Shown: positions 27,109-36,152, counted from the stretch's first letter. The stretch is DNA of 64,000 nt from Enterococcus thailandicus (GCF_001886265.1 NZ_JXLE01000004.1:136665-200664), one strand, 5' to 3'. Numbers and translations are program-made. Notes: generated by a model from the sequence alone, not told the origin.

Positions 27109-27812
27109 TAATTGGTGTTTTAATTATTAGTTTACTTGCCTTTGCTTTGGTTAATGTTTTTGCCAAAAAAGCATGGCAAACAGTCCTTTCATTAATCTTT
27201 GGTGCCGTTTTTGTTGGAGCTTTAGGATTGATTGTAGCGAATGTTTCTAACCATTTTGGAATGGAAAGAGTGACGGAAACAACAACGAAAAAAATTGTTT
27301 CTAGTGCTGATTCGGGTGCCAATCTGCTACTTTATAAAGAACTTGGTGATGGCACTGAAAAAATCTACTTGTATAAAACCAAAGACAGTCAGAAAAAACC
27401 AACAGCTACTGGAACAGACAATGTAACGAACAAAGTAGAAACAACCACTGGAGCTGCTGAAAAAGTCACAAAAACGACTTACTGGGTATACAAGAACGAC
27501 CATTATAAATTTTGGTTTAATTTAGCAGATAATAATCACGAATTTGACAAACGCGTCAATACGTTTAAGTTACCAAAAGACTGGATTACTTTAAGTACAG
27601 ATCAAGCAGAAAAATTAGCTAAACTTTCCAAAGAACGTCAAGGTACCATGGAAAGTGAAGCAAAAGCTTATGTTCAGGACGGCTTGAAACAAGCGATGAT
27701 GAATAATCCACAAATGAATCAATCTGAGCAAGAAGCGCTAACCAAGAAATTGACAGCTGCTTATCAACAAGAAGCATTTGCCAAATTGATTCAAGAAGTG
27801 AAAGAAAAATAA
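27105..27812 (+). CDS. DUF4811-type membrane protein partnered with MFS exporter
   Basis: This 235-aa protein has two N-terminal hydrophobic helices (about 1-50), then an extracytoplasmic or cytoplasmic domain rich in Thr, Lys and Glu. The C-terminus is helical, with QAMMNNPQMNQSEQEALTKKL. It matches the pattern of DUF4811 proteins, which are commonly encoded after LmrB-like exporters. The ATGA overlap with the transporter gene strongly implies a joint function, perhaps as an accessory subunit. Function is not established. Confidence 0.8.
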   Translation: MIIGVLIISLLAFALVNVFAKKAWQTVLSLIFGAVFVGALGLIVANVSNHFGMERVTETTTKKIVSSADSGANLLLYKELGDGTEKIYLYKTKDSQKKPTATGTDNVTNKVETTTGAAEKVTKTTYWVYKNDHYKFWFNLADNNHEFDKRVNTFKLPKDWITLSTDQAEKLAKLSKERQGTMESEAKAYVQDGLKQAMMNNPQMNQSEQEALTKKLTAAYQQEAFAKLIQEVKEK

Positions 27813-27847
27813 ATGACAAAAACAGTTGTTTGACCAACTGTTTGAAA

Positions 27848-27886
27848 AATAGGCTGGGACCTGTAAAGGTTCTAGTCTATTTTTTT
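27848..27886 (+). terminator. Terminator after DUF4811 gene
   Basis: AATAGGCTGGGACCT (27848-27862) pairs with AGGTTCTAGTCTATT (27867-27881) and is followed by T. Again the arm contains GGCTGGGA. Confidence 0.85.
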
Positions 27887-27987
27887 GAGTGATTGTAGGA
27901 AGATTTCTAACGTGTTAAACTAGTGTGAGATAGCGCTTTCTTTTTTGCGGTGTGGGGGATATCTGAAAAAAGATTGGAGGAGTAGTA

Positions 27988-28284
27988 ATGGAAGAACAGA
28001 TACCGAAAGCAATCAAAGTGGAAAATGTAGCCAATATTTTGAAAGTAGATTTTGATAATGGTCAGACCAAATACCTAAAATCACACTGGGTTGAAGATCT
28101 CGGAGATGCTTTCAAACTAAACAGCAAAGGGGCACGTAAAAACCTTTTAGGAACAACGACAAATATGTGGATTGGGAGCAAAGCTGAAATTCAACCAGAT
28201 GGAACGGTTGTGTTGAATGAAACCGATCGCTACACTGCAGAAGAACTTTGGCATAAGGGACAAGATAGTATTCCAAAGCTGTGA
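27988..28284 (+). CDS. Small hypothetical protein
   Basis: This 98-aa cytoplasmic protein starts at an ATG after TTGGAGGAG. There is no signal peptide or membrane segment. The N-terminal part (IKVENVANILKVDFDNGQTKYL) looks like a short beta-hairpin unit with a dGxxxxL pattern. The C-terminal part ends in TAEELWHKGQDSIPKL. I do not recognise the family. Its strong ribosome binding site and clean flanking terminators support a real single-gene unit. Confidence 0.7.
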   Translation: MEEQIPKAIKVENVANILKVDFDNGQTKYLKSHWVEDLGDAFKLNSKGARKNLLGTTTNMWIGSKAEIQPDGTVVLNETDRYTAEELWHKGQDSIPKL

Positions 28285-28302
28285 ATAGTTGAAAAACAAA
28301 TA

Positions 28303-28344
28303 AAAAAAGCAGTTGAAATCAGCGCTGATTTCAACTGCTTTTTT
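28303..28344. terminator. Bidirectional terminator
   Basis: A perfect 42-bp palindrome: AAAAAAGCAGTTGAAATCAGC followed by its complement. It terminates the small gene rightward and the ABC transporter gene leftward. Confidence 0.95.
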
Positions 28345-28363
28345 GGTTGTAAATATAAGTTGG

Positions 28364-30700
28364 TTATTCAGCACGTAAAGCAATAGCAGCATCTTTTTTA
28401 GCTGCCATACGAGCTGGAATGTGTCCGCCAAGCATTGTTAAAATAGTTGAAACAACTACTAAAATCAATGCGTGAACAGGGTTTAGTTGAGCAACATTTT
28501 TCAAATCAGTCATGCTATACAAGATACTGTTGATTGGGAATGTAGCTAACCAAGCAATCAAGATTCCTAAAATACCAGAAGAAATCCCTAAGATACAAGT
28601 TTCGGCATCAAAGACTCGAGTAATATCTTTTTTACGAGCACCCAGGGCTTTTAACACACCGATTTCTTTTGTTCGTTCAATTACTGAAGTATAGGTGATG
28701 ATACTAATCATAATCATGCTTGTAACCAATGAAATTCCTGCAAAAGCGACTAATACATAAGTGATGGCATCCATCAATCCGCCAGTTAATTCAGTCATCG
28801 TACCCGCAAGGTCAGAATAGATGATTTTATCTTCTTCTGATTTCCCTTTGTTGTAGTCATCTAGATAATTAAGAACTTTATCTTTGTCTTCAAAGTTATT
28901 TGGATAAATCATAATACTTGATGGTAAGCTGTCGCCACCAAGATAACTAATAAATGTTTCTTTGGCAGAGGCATCTAGTTTTTCAGTGGTCATCACATTT
29001 GTATCACTGTCTCGTTGTGCTTTAACGATTTCAGAATCCTTGTTATTGTTCACGATTTGTGTTGTTAGCTGGTCGCTGTAAGCAATACCTGGAGATAAAA
29101 GATTCATTGTTGAAGAAGATTTCACACGTAAAATACCCGCGATTTTTAATTCTTCTGTTGAGTCATTGTACATTTTTTCATAGTCAGAATTCGGAATAAA
29201 TGTTCCAGTTGGCAATTGTGAGTAGTAATCATTGTTGTTCACTAGTTTTAATGTTGTGCCAATAATTTGATCAAAATCAAATTTTTGATCTTCTTTCACA
29301 TCAAAACCAAGATTTTTAAGTGCGTTGATATTTGTATTATTGTTTCCATCAACGATCAGAACGACATCAGTTGCTGCACTTGGATAATTACCCGCAAGTA
29401 GGGAATAGTTGTCTTTTAAAAAGTTTCCTTTATCAGCTGCTAATTGTGTTGGGAAAGTTGAGACCCCAACGCCAGTCATGGAAGCCATCGTACTTGAGAA
29501 AGAAAGCCCATCGTTGTCAGGGTTCGCATTCGAGAAGCTTACTGGTTGAGCTTTTCCATCAATTTCACGAAGCAAATTAATTCCTGTTGAGCGAGTAAAA
29601 CCAATGTTATTGCTTAGATCAGGATCAATATCATTTACATAATCGACGTATTTTTGATCAATTTTATTTGTGTGTTGAGCTTTATCTTCATCGCTAGTTT
29701 TTGCGGTGATTGTTTTTTTGTTTGGATAGTCAGCTTTACTTGCGCCAAGTGCGGCAGAGTTATTTGTTTGACTAGTTGTAACTTTTGAAATCGTAATTGG
29801 GAATTTTGACATTGTTTCTGATTGTGTACTATCAATTTGTTTTTGGAAGCCAGTAGACAAGGCTAAGACGATCGCAATCCCAATAATCCCAATACTTGAT
29901 GCAAAAGAGGTCAAAAATGTTCGCCCTTTTTTTGTTCGGATATTATTGAAAGAAAGTTTTAGGGCTGTCCAAAAACTCATTTTTGTTCGGCGCAAATTGA
30001 ATTGATCATTTTTTGGTCGCTCAATATGTGGATGAGAGTCTGCCAAAATTTTTCCATCTGAAAATTCAATGATTCGATCAGCGTATTGATTAGCTAGTTC
30101 AGGGTTGTGTGTGACCATGATGACTAATTTTTCTTTAGAAAGTTCTCGAATCAATTCCATAATTTGGATACTTGTTTCGGTATCTAGCGCCCCAGTTGGT
30201 TCATCACATAATAAAATATCAGGATTATTTGCTAAAGCACGGGCAATTGCTACACGTTGCATTTGACCACCAGAAAGTTGATTTGGTTTTTTGTGCATGT
30301 GGGCAGAAAGGCCAACGCGAACCAAAGCATCTTCTGCTTTTTTTCGTTTTTCTTCTTTAGGAACGCCACTTAAAGTCATCCCAAGTTCGACATTTTCAAT
30401 AATTCCTAAATGTCCAATCAAGTTATAACTTTGGAAAACAAAACCAATCGAATTGTTACGGTAGGCATCCCAGTCACTATCTTTGAAATCTTTTGTTGAT
30501 TTTCCGTTGATTACCATGTCGCCTGAATCATAATTATCTAATCCACCGATAACGTTCAACATAGTCGTTTTTCCAGAACCACTTGGACCGAGAATCGCGA
30601 CGAATTCTTTTTGTCTAAAAGCAACGGAAACGCCGTCTAATGCTTTAGTTGTCGTTTCACCAACTTTATAATACTTTTTAATATCTTTTAGTTGTAGCAT
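28364..30700 (-). CDS. MacB-like ABC transporter, fused ATPase and FtsX permease
   Basis: This 778-aa single-chain ABC protein has an ATPase domain (residues 1-230). It carries Walker A GPSGSGKTT, signature LSGGQMQ and Walker B DILLCDEPTGALD. A membrane helix lies at about 265-290, followed by a large extracytoplasmic domain (about 290-630). Three C-terminal FtsX-type helices end at ARMAAKKDAAIALRAE. This 4-TM layout moves peptides or transmits mechanical signals rather than importing solutes. The frame is open to 30811. The ATG at 30700 is preferred because GAGAAGG lies 6 bases before it. It is divergent from a two-component system that may control it. Antimicrobial-peptide or lipopeptide export is possible but unproven. 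Confidence 0.88.
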   Translation of the reverse strand: MLQLKDIKKYYKVGETTTKALDGVSVAFRQKEFVAILGPSGSGKTTMLNVIGGLDNYDSGDMVINGKSTKDFKDSDWDAYRNNSIGFVFQSYNLIGHLGIIENVELGMTLSGVPKEEKRKKAEDALVRVGLSAHMHKKPNQLSGGQMQRVAIARALANNPDILLCDEPTGALDTETSIQIMELIRELSKEKLVIMVTHNPELANQYADRIIEFSDGKILADSHPHIERPKNDQFNLRRTKMSFWTALKLSFNNIRTKKGRTFLTSFASSIGIIGIAIVLALSTGFQKQIDSTQSETMSKFPITISKVTTSQTNNSAALGASKADYPNKKTITAKTSDEDKAQHTNKIDQKYVDYVNDIDPDLSNNIGFTRSTGINLLREIDGKAQPVSFSNANPDNDGLSFSSTMASMTGVGVSTFPTQLAADKGNFLKDNYSLLAGNYPSAATDVVLIVDGNNNTNINALKNLGFDVKEDQKFDFDQIIGTTLKLVNNNDYYSQLPTGTFIPNSDYEKMYNDSTEELKIAGILRVKSSSTMNLLSPGIAYSDQLTTQIVNNNKDSEIVKAQRDSDTNVMTTEKLDASAKETFISYLGGDSLPSSIMIYPNNFEDKDKVLNYLDDYNKGKSEEDKIIYSDLAGTMTELTGGLMDAITYVLVAFAGISLVTSMIMISIITYTSVIERTKEIGVLKALGARKKDITRVFDAETCILGISSGILGILIAWLATFPINSILYSMTDLKNVAQLNPVHALILVVVSTILTMLGGHIPARMAAKKDAAIALRAE

Positions 30701-30724
30701 CTTCATCCTTCTCTCATTAAAAAT

Positions 30725-30770
30725 ATTCTGTATAATAACAACTATAACAGAATGATAGTAGAAGTATAAT
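30725..30770. promoter_or_regulatory. Control region between ABC transporter and two-component genes
   Basis: ATTCTGT (30725-30731) and ACAGAAT (30747-30753) form an inverted repeat in the divergent region. A TATAAT at 30765-30770 fits the -10 box of the rightward operon, but no good -35 box is present, which suggests an activator. The adjacent response regulator is the obvious candidate. Confidence 0.5.
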
Positions 30771-30842
30771 GAATGAATGTTAACTGAATATGAACTGAGT
30801 GAAACATTCAAGAAATTTTTTAGAAAAATGAGGAAAAGCGTA

Positions 30843-31517
30843 ATGAACCGACTTTTAGTTGTTGAAGACGATGAAAATTTACAATTATTGTATCAATCGG
30901 TGTTAAAACGAGCTGGATTTTCTGTGATCCTCGCATTTAATGGCGAAGATGCGCTGAGAAAACTTGAAAATAATCATGTTGATTTGATTATTACCGATGT
31001 GATGATGCCAGCGATGGATGGCTATACACTATTGGATACTTTACGAGGAAGTAATATTGAAACGCCTGTATTAATTATTACTGCAAAGCATGCCTTTGAG
31101 GATAAGAAACGTGGGTTTCATTTGGGTGCAGATGATTACATGACGAAACCAGTGGATGTCAATGAAATGGTTTTGCGGGTAGAGGCTTTATTACGTCGAG
31201 CAAAAATCAATCATAGTCAACGTCTGATAATTGGCGAGACTTGTTTAGACCAAGAAACATACGAGGTGACATGCAAAGAGGATGCAATGATTTTACCGCA
31301 GAAAGAATTTTTATTATTGTATAAATTGTTATCCTATCCTAATAAAATCTTTACGCGCCAACAACTAATGGATGAGATTTGGGGGATTGACACGAATACG
31401 GAGGAACGAACGATCGATGTTCATGTGAAACGTTTGCGTACGCGTTTTGAGAACAACCAAGATTTTCAAATTGTGACGATTCGTGGACTCGGATATAAGG
31501 CGGTTATCAAAAAATGA
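30843..31517 (+). CDS. OmpR-family response regulator
   Basis: This 224-aa protein has a receiver domain with phospho-acceptor D52 (LIITDVMMPAMDG), acidic pair D9/D10 and K102. A C-terminal winged helix follows, with RTIDVHVKRLRTRFE and VTIRGLGYKAV. The frame opens at 30777. The ATG at 30843 was chosen because the conserved receiver starts there and GAGG lies upstream. It overlaps the kinase gene by 4 bases. It probably regulates the divergent ABC transporter. Confidence 0.92.
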   Translation: MNRLLVVEDDENLQLLYQSVLKRAGFSVILAFNGEDALRKLENNHVDLIITDVMMPAMDGYTLLDTLRGSNIETPVLIITAKHAFEDKKRGFHLGADDYMTKPVDVNEMVLRVEALLRRAKINHSQRLIIGETCLDQETYEVTCKEDAMILPQKEFLLLYKLLSYPNKIFTRQQLMDEIWGIDTNTEERTIDVHVKRLRTRFENNQDFQIVTIRGLGYKAVIKK

Positions 31518-32578
31518 AGAAAAAAATATTTTCTCAGCTCTGGATTTATTTTGCATTGATTGTCTTTTTGTCTATTTTAGTGACACTTGCTTGTTTTGTA
31601 GGATTGGTTTATTTACTGGCAAATCAACGCTCTTGGACACCGACAGAACGGCCAACGTTGTATCCAATCATGGTTTTAGCTGGCTTTAGTGCAGTAGTTG
31701 GTACAGGGATTTCTGCTTTTGTTGGTAGAGGGATCTTGTATCCGATTAGTGAACTACGAAAAAACATGAGCCAAGTAGCAAAGGGTGATTTTACAATTCA
31801 GATGAATGAACAACAAAAAGTAGCAGAAGTTCAGCAATTGTATCAAGATTTTAATGTGATGGTACAAGAATTAAATAGTATCGAAACTTTACGTAATGAT
31901 TTTGTTTCCAATGTTTCACATGAATTCAAGACGCCTTTGTCAACCATTCAAGGATATGTCCAATTATTACAAAATCCTGACCTCTCAGGTGAGGAACGAC
32001 AGGTATTTTTACAACGAATCATTGAAGGAATCACGCAACTTTCGCAATTAACAGAAAATGTTTTGAAATTAAATAAGCTAGAAAACCAACATACATTGAT
32101 GGAGAAAAAAGAATTTCGTTTGGACGAACAAATTCGAGAAGTGATTTTATTTTTACAACCAAAATGGGAAAAGGAACAGTTGCAGTTGGATATCCAAATG
32201 GAAAAAGTGAAGTATTTTGGAAATGAAGAACTCTTGTATCAAGTTTGGCTAAATATTATGGATAATGCTATCAAATATAATCTTCCTACTGGCAAAATTT
32301 CAGTAAAACTAGCGCAAACAAAGGAAGAAGTCGTGCTAGAAGTGACAGATTCTGGGATTGGAATGAATGAAGGAACTGTGACAAAAATTTTTGATAAGTT
32401 CTATCAAGGTGATACGAGCCATCAAAATGCAGGGAATGGTTTGGGTCTTTCACTAGTAAAGAAAATTTTAGAATTGCATCAGGGTCGGATTGATTATAGC
32501 AGTATTGAAAATGTGGGGACAACGGTGATGATACGTTTGGAGAATACCGAGAAAAAGGTTGTGGCGCAAAGCGTTTAG
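31514..32578 (+). CDS. Sensor histidine kinase
   Basis: This 354-aa membrane kinase has two N-terminal helices (about 10-36 and 50-70) with a very short external loop, then HAMP and HisKA with H136 in VSHEFKTPLS. HATPase_c follows, with NIMDNAIKYN, DSGIGM and GNGLGLSLVK. The short external loop suggests intramembrane sensing, often linked to peptide-type antibiotics. The last codons (VVAQSV and the stop) lie inside a copy of the type A repeat starting at 32557. The native C-terminus was therefore probably replaced or extended when the repeat arrived. Confidence 0.93.
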   Translation: MKKKIFSQLWIYFALIVFLSILVTLACFVGLVYLLANQRSWTPTERPTLYPIMVLAGFSAVVGTGISAFVGRGILYPISELRKNMSQVAKGDFTIQMNEQQKVAEVQQLYQDFNVMVQELNSIETLRNDFVSNVSHEFKTPLSTIQGYVQLLQNPDLSGEERQVFLQRIIEGITQLSQLTENVLKLNKLENQHTLMEKKEFRLDEQIREVILFLQPKWEKEQLQLDIQMEKVKYFGNEELLYQVWLNIMDNAIKYNLPTGKISVKLAQTKEEVVLEVTDSGIGMNEGTVTKIFDKFYQGDTSHQNAGNGLGLSLVKKILELHQGRIDYSSIENVGTTVMIRLENTEKKVVAQSV

Positions 32579-32720
32579 CTTCAAGTAATAAGAATGCTTT
32601 TCTAAAAATAGCTCTCTCTATTTTTATGAAAAGAGGATTTATTGCCAAAGGAACTACTTTGGCAACACAGAAGGTTGTGGCACAAAATGCTTAGCTCCGA
32701 ACAGATAGCGCACATGGTAC
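32557..32720 (+). repeat. Type A intergenic repeat, copy 2 (one unit plus start of another)
   Basis: Unit 1 starts GGTTGTGGCGCAAAGCGTTT at 32557 and ends ACTTTGGCAACACAG near 32670. Unit 2 starts GGTTGTGGCACAAAATGCTT at 32673, a period of 116 bases, and fades after AGCTCCGAACAGATAGCG. Unit 1 matches the copy at 1526-1646 internally. Unit 2 matches the copy in 46621-46740 read on the minus strand (AGCTCCGACAAGATAGCG). Confidence 0.8.
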
Positions 32721-32790
32721 AAAAGAGTTAACCAAAAAAGCTCCTCATGATTTTTTATATCAGAGAAGCGAAGAAAAGATACATTATTTT

Positions 32791-32841
32791 ATACAGTTTC
32801 TTAGAAGTTGAACAAGAAAGTTAACTTCTAAGAAGCTGTAT
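32791..32841. terminator. Long hairpin over the 3' end of the LysR gene
   Basis: ATACAGTTTCTTAGAAGTT (32791-32809) and AACTTCTAAGAAGCTGTAT (32823-32841) form a 19-bp stem with one G-U, around a 13-base loop. On the plus strand TTTTGTTTT follows, so it can end the kinase transcript. On the minus strand it includes the LysR stop codon and lacks a good T run. Confidence 0.65.
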
Positions 32842-33711
32842 ATTTTGTTTTAAGTATTTCCAAAACGTATTTGAGGCTAAAGAATGTTCACCTTGTTTTC
32901 TAGCAAATGCCAGAAAACTTTCTCTGTTTGGTGTGATGGGAACAAGTATTGTATCTTCCTTTAATAGATAATTAACCGTTTTTTCCATCACAATCGAGAT
33001 GCCCATATCGTTTGCAATCATGTTGAGAATCAAGTCCATTCGAGAACCGTTATAGACAATGTTAGGCTCAAACCCAACTTCGTGGCAAAGATCAATTACG
33101 GGCTGATAAAGATTGGTCTGTTGTCCGAGTAATAAAAAGGATTCGTCTTTTAGTTCGCGCAAATTTAATTTTTTAGCTTGTGCTAAAGGATGATGAGCTG
33201 GAAGTACGGCAACAAAATAATCTTTTTCGGTTGGAAGCCATTCAAAGTTTGCCGGCGGCTCATGAAAATTTCGACCAAAAATAATTGAGTCAGTTTGCTC
33301 AGTTGAATAATAGGGGACTTCTGCACTTTCAACCTCTTTAAGTTGAATTGAAAATTCTGGATGAAGTTTCAAAAATTGGGTGATGTGACGAAAGCCAGCA
33401 TAATGAGTCATAGTAGGTATGGTTAAAATGCTTAAAGAAAGATTTTGCTTTTTTGTATGCGTTTCTAGTACATCGTTCATCTCTTGATATTGTTCGACAA
33501 TTTTTTTTGCATATGGTAGAAGGAGTTTAGCGGCTTCAGTTAACTCGATTTTTCGATGTGTACGATCAAAGAGTTGAACGTCCAGTTCTTTTTCTAAAGC
33601 AATGATTTGTTTGGAAATGGTTCCTTGTGTCGTGAAAAGGTGTTCTGCTGTTTTAGTAAAGCTTAATGTTTTTGCTAGATCAAGAAAGACAACAAGTTTT
33701 TGAATATTCAA
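32821..33711 (-). CDS. LysR-family transcriptional regulator
   Basis: This 296-aa protein has an N-terminal winged helix (LAKTLSFTKTAEHLFTTQGTISKQIIALEKEL) followed by a substrate-binding-type effector domain (about 90-290). The ATG follows GGAGAGG. It is divergent from a DUF554 membrane protein, with the dyad ATTC-N7-GAAT at 33729-33743 between them fitting a LysR site. It likely regulates that gene and itself; the effector is unknown. Confidence 0.9.
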   Translation of the reverse strand: MNIQKLVVFLDLAKTLSFTKTAEHLFTTQGTISKQIIALEKELDVQLFDRTHRKIELTEAAKLLLPYAKKIVEQYQEMNDVLETHTKKQNLSLSILTIPTMTHYAGFRHITQFLKLHPEFSIQLKEVESAEVPYYSTEQTDSIIFGRNFHEPPANFEWLPTEKDYFVAVLPAHHPLAQAKKLNLRELKDESFLLLGQQTNLYQPVIDLCHEVGFEPNIVYNGSRMDLILNMIANDMGISIVMEKTVNYLLKEDTILVPITPNRESFLAFARKQGEHSLASNTFWKYLKQNIQLLRS

Positions 33712-33867
33712 GGAATCCTCTCCTAACTATTCCGTTTACGAATACTTTAACATGAAATTTGAATTGGTTGAATAAAAAAACTTTGATAGACTAAAAAATG
33801 CAGCGAAAAGGAACGCTTTGTTGATAAAAGGTAAATGAAGAGCGTTAAAGTCGAAGGGAGTTTTTTT

Positions 33868-34596
33868 ATGCCAACTGGAGTATTGATCAACGTCGGAACA
33901 GTCTTTTTTGGCGGACTGTTTGGAGGTTTTTTAGGAGAGAAGCTAAGTAATCGATTTAAAACACAATTGATGATGGTATTTGGTGTCTGTTCAATGGGAA
34001 TGGGAATTTATTCGATGGGTCCGATGAAAAATATGCCACCTGTCATTTTTGCTTTAGTGATTGGGACAGTGATTGGGCTAGTCATTCATCTGGGCAAGCG
34101 AATCGATCAAGGTGCAAATCTGATGCAAAAGCCAATTTCAAAGTTATTTCCTAGTGAAAATTTGGGTTTGTCTCATGAAGAGTTCATTAACACGTTAGTC
34201 ACGGTGATTGTATTGTTTTGTGCAAGTGGGATGGGGATTTACGGAAGTATTGATTCAGGAATGACCGGAGATAATACAATTTTGATTTCAAAATCAGTTT
34301 TAGATTTTTTTACAGCAACGATTTTTGCTTGTAATTTAGGATTTGTAGTTTCCGTCGTTGCAATACCACAATTTATTATTTTTTATGCTTTGTTTTTATT
34401 AGCAAAATTCATTTTCCCGATGACCACGCCAGCAATGATTTTGGATTTCAAGGCTTGCGGTGGCTTCTTGATGCTTGCGACGGGTTTTCGAATGATCCAT
34501 GTCAAGATGTTTCCAGTTGCTGATATGATTCCAGCGATGATTGTAGTGATGCCACTTAGTTGGTTGTGGACGAATATCATTTTGCCACTGCTCTAA
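33868..34596 (+). CDS. DUF554 family membrane protein
   Basis: This 242-aa protein has about seven hydrophobic segments. It starts MPTGVLINVGTVFFGGLFGGFLGEKL, the usual N-terminus of DUF554 (YdfK-like) proteins, with GMGIYGSIDSG and LDFKACGGFLMLATG later. The frame extends to 33835, but GAAGGGAG lies 7 bases before the ATG at 33868. Function is not established; a transport role is assumed. It is probably controlled by the divergent LysR-type gene. Confidence 0.85.
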   Translation: MPTGVLINVGTVFFGGLFGGFLGEKLSNRFKTQLMMVFGVCSMGMGIYSMGPMKNMPPVIFALVIGTVIGLVIHLGKRIDQGANLMQKPISKLFPSENLGLSHEEFINTLVTVIVLFCASGMGIYGSIDSGMTGDNTILISKSVLDFFTATIFACNLGFVVSVVAIPQFIIFYALFLLAKFIFPMTTPAMILDFKACGGFLMLATGFRMIHVKMFPVADMIPAMIVVMPLSWLWTNIILPLL

Positions 34597-35095
34597 AATC
34601 TAAAATCAATAAACAATTACAGTAAGAGAGCGCAACTATAACAAATCTAACTTATTTTAAAGTTAAGTGTCCTCAATTCTACACACATCCTATCAGATGA
34701 AACTAGAGTTTGTGCCGGTGGCTAGCCAATCAAAAGTGAGAAGAAGCAAAGGTGCGTATTTCCTTGATTCAGAGAAAGGAAATACTTTTTTACCAGTTGA
34801 ATCAGCTTTAGAGCTAATCGTCGGTTTTTGTGTATTCATCGCGACAATCATTTTTTGGCATCTTAGCTTGGCTAACCAAAATAAAAAAGGAACCAGTCCT
34901 CAACCGCGAACATAGAGTGGCTGATTATTTTTTTATTGCTGAACTTGTTGCTGTCTTACATAGTGTTATTGAAGGCCGCGATAAAGGTAGTTATTTCCAA
35001 GAAATAAGAAGGACTATCCGAAAAGAGTTTCACCCATTTTTGAGCTGGTTTGAGTTATTTCCGAAGGAGTTGCTCTGAGAATAACGTTTATTCGT
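34597..35095. other. Intergenic stretch with weak reading frames and repeat-like end
   Basis: Two overlapping frames are open here, a GTG at 34667-34915 and a GTG at 34830-35078, but neither has a ribosome binding site or a recognisable family. The end of the stretch, GAAGGAGTTGCTCTGAGAAT at 35064-35083 followed by a TTTATTCG at 35088-35095, resembles the right end of the type A repeats. It may be a decayed gene or a decayed repeat. Confidence 0.4.
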
Positions 35096-35136
35096 AAAAA
35101 GGGTCGTGACATAAATTCTGTCACGATCCTTTTTTA
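35096..35136. terminator. Bidirectional terminator before prsA-like gene
   Basis: AAAAAGGGTCGTGACA and TGTCACGATCCTTTTTT pair with one G-U around a 7-base loop. It serves the leftward lipoprotein gene and anything coming from the left. Confidence 0.88.
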
Positions 35137-35222
35137 CAAGAAATCTTTAGTTGAAAAACTAAAAGTAATTGTTTTCAGTGCGTTGTTGTATACGGAAATC
35201 AATTCTTGAATGTTAAGACTGT

Positions 35223-36152
35223 TTATTTTTTTGTAGCTGTTGTTTCTTCTTTATCAGGTACTTCTTTTGTGAATGACTGTAAGCTATTTTCAAAGTCTTC
35301 ATCTTTAATTTTGACATTAGCATTTTTTAACTCTTTGCTGATTGTTGCTTTGATAAATTCAGGATCAGCTAATTTAGCTTTTGTTCCGATTTCTTTTAAC
35401 TCATCTAAATAGTGGCTTTTGTCAGTTCCTTTGTCTTGATTTTTAAGCATTTTAACAAGGTAATATTCTTTCGCCATTGTTTTTGGATTAGTTGCCGTAA
35501 TTAGATTTGAGACTTCACCGTCTTTTAACTTGAAGCTTGCATCCTTTACTTCGTTTGCAATCGTTTCGGTTCCGGAGTCAAAGGTCTTTTTTCCTTCATC
35601 GTTTTTTACATTTGGTTCTATGGATTTTTCTTTTGCTAATTCAGAAAAATATCCGTCAGCAGCTAAAGCCTTTTTCACTTCGTTGGCATCCGTTTCACTA
35701 CGTAACTGAATAAGTTGCGTTTTTACTTCTGGATGGAAGGACGCCCACAATTTTTGTAGATCCTCATCTTTTAGTTCGACATTTTTTTCTAGTCCTTTTT
35801 TGTATGCCAATTGTTGTCTAATTTCTTCTTTAAATGTTTTCTCAGTAAAGCCAGCTTGCTTTAGCTGTGCTTCAAAATAGTCACCTAAAATGTCTTTTGT
35901 TTTATCAAATTCAGCGTCAATTTCTTTGGTAGATAAGGTAGCCCCATACTTATTGTCGAAGATTTGATAAACAACTAACTGCTGAACAGCTGCATCAGCT
36001 CCTTGAATTTTTTTTAAATGATTAAAAATGTCTTTTTCTGAGATAGTTCCACCTTTGAAACTAATAGCCGTTTGGTTTTCGGGATTCGCTGTGCAGGCAG
36101 CCAAGAAGAACAGGCTGATGAAGATAGGTAGGAATGAGCTTGTTTTTTTCAC
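35223..36152 (-). CDS. PrsA-like foldase lipoprotein (parvulin type)
   Basis: This 309-aa lipoprotein has a signal peptide (VKKTSSFLPIFISLFFLAAC) with lipobox LAAC. An N-terminal SurA/PrsA-type helical part follows (TISEKDIFNHLKK, LAYKKGLEK). A weak parvulin domain lies at about 130-240 and a Lys/Glu-rich tail at the end. It would help fold secreted proteins on the outer face of the membrane. The GTG at 36152 was chosen because GGAGG lies 10 bases upstream and the signal peptide starts there; the ATG at 36218 has no such support. The parvulin catalytic motifs are poorly conserved, so isomerase activity is doubtful. A main PrsA probably exists elsewhere. Confidence 0.82.
   Translation of the reverse strand: MKKTSSFLPIFISLFFLAACTANPENQTAISFKGGTISEKDIFNHLKKIQGADAAVQQLVVYQIFDNKYGATLSTKEIDAEFDKTKDILGDYFEAQLKQAGFTEKTFKEEIRQQLAYKKGLEKNVELKDEDLQKLWASFHPEVKTQLIQLRSETDANEVKKALAADGYFSELAKEKSIEPNVKNDEGKKTFDSGTETIANEVKDASFKLKDGEVSNLITATNPKTMAKEYYLVKMLKNQDKGTDKSHYLDELKEIGTKAKLADPEFIKATISKELKNANVKIKDEDFENSLQSFTKEVPDKEETTATKK

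Noticed and set aside
34667..35078. Two overlapping frames (82 codons each)
   Set aside because: GTG starts, no ribosome binding site, no recognisable family; listed only as an intergenic stretch.
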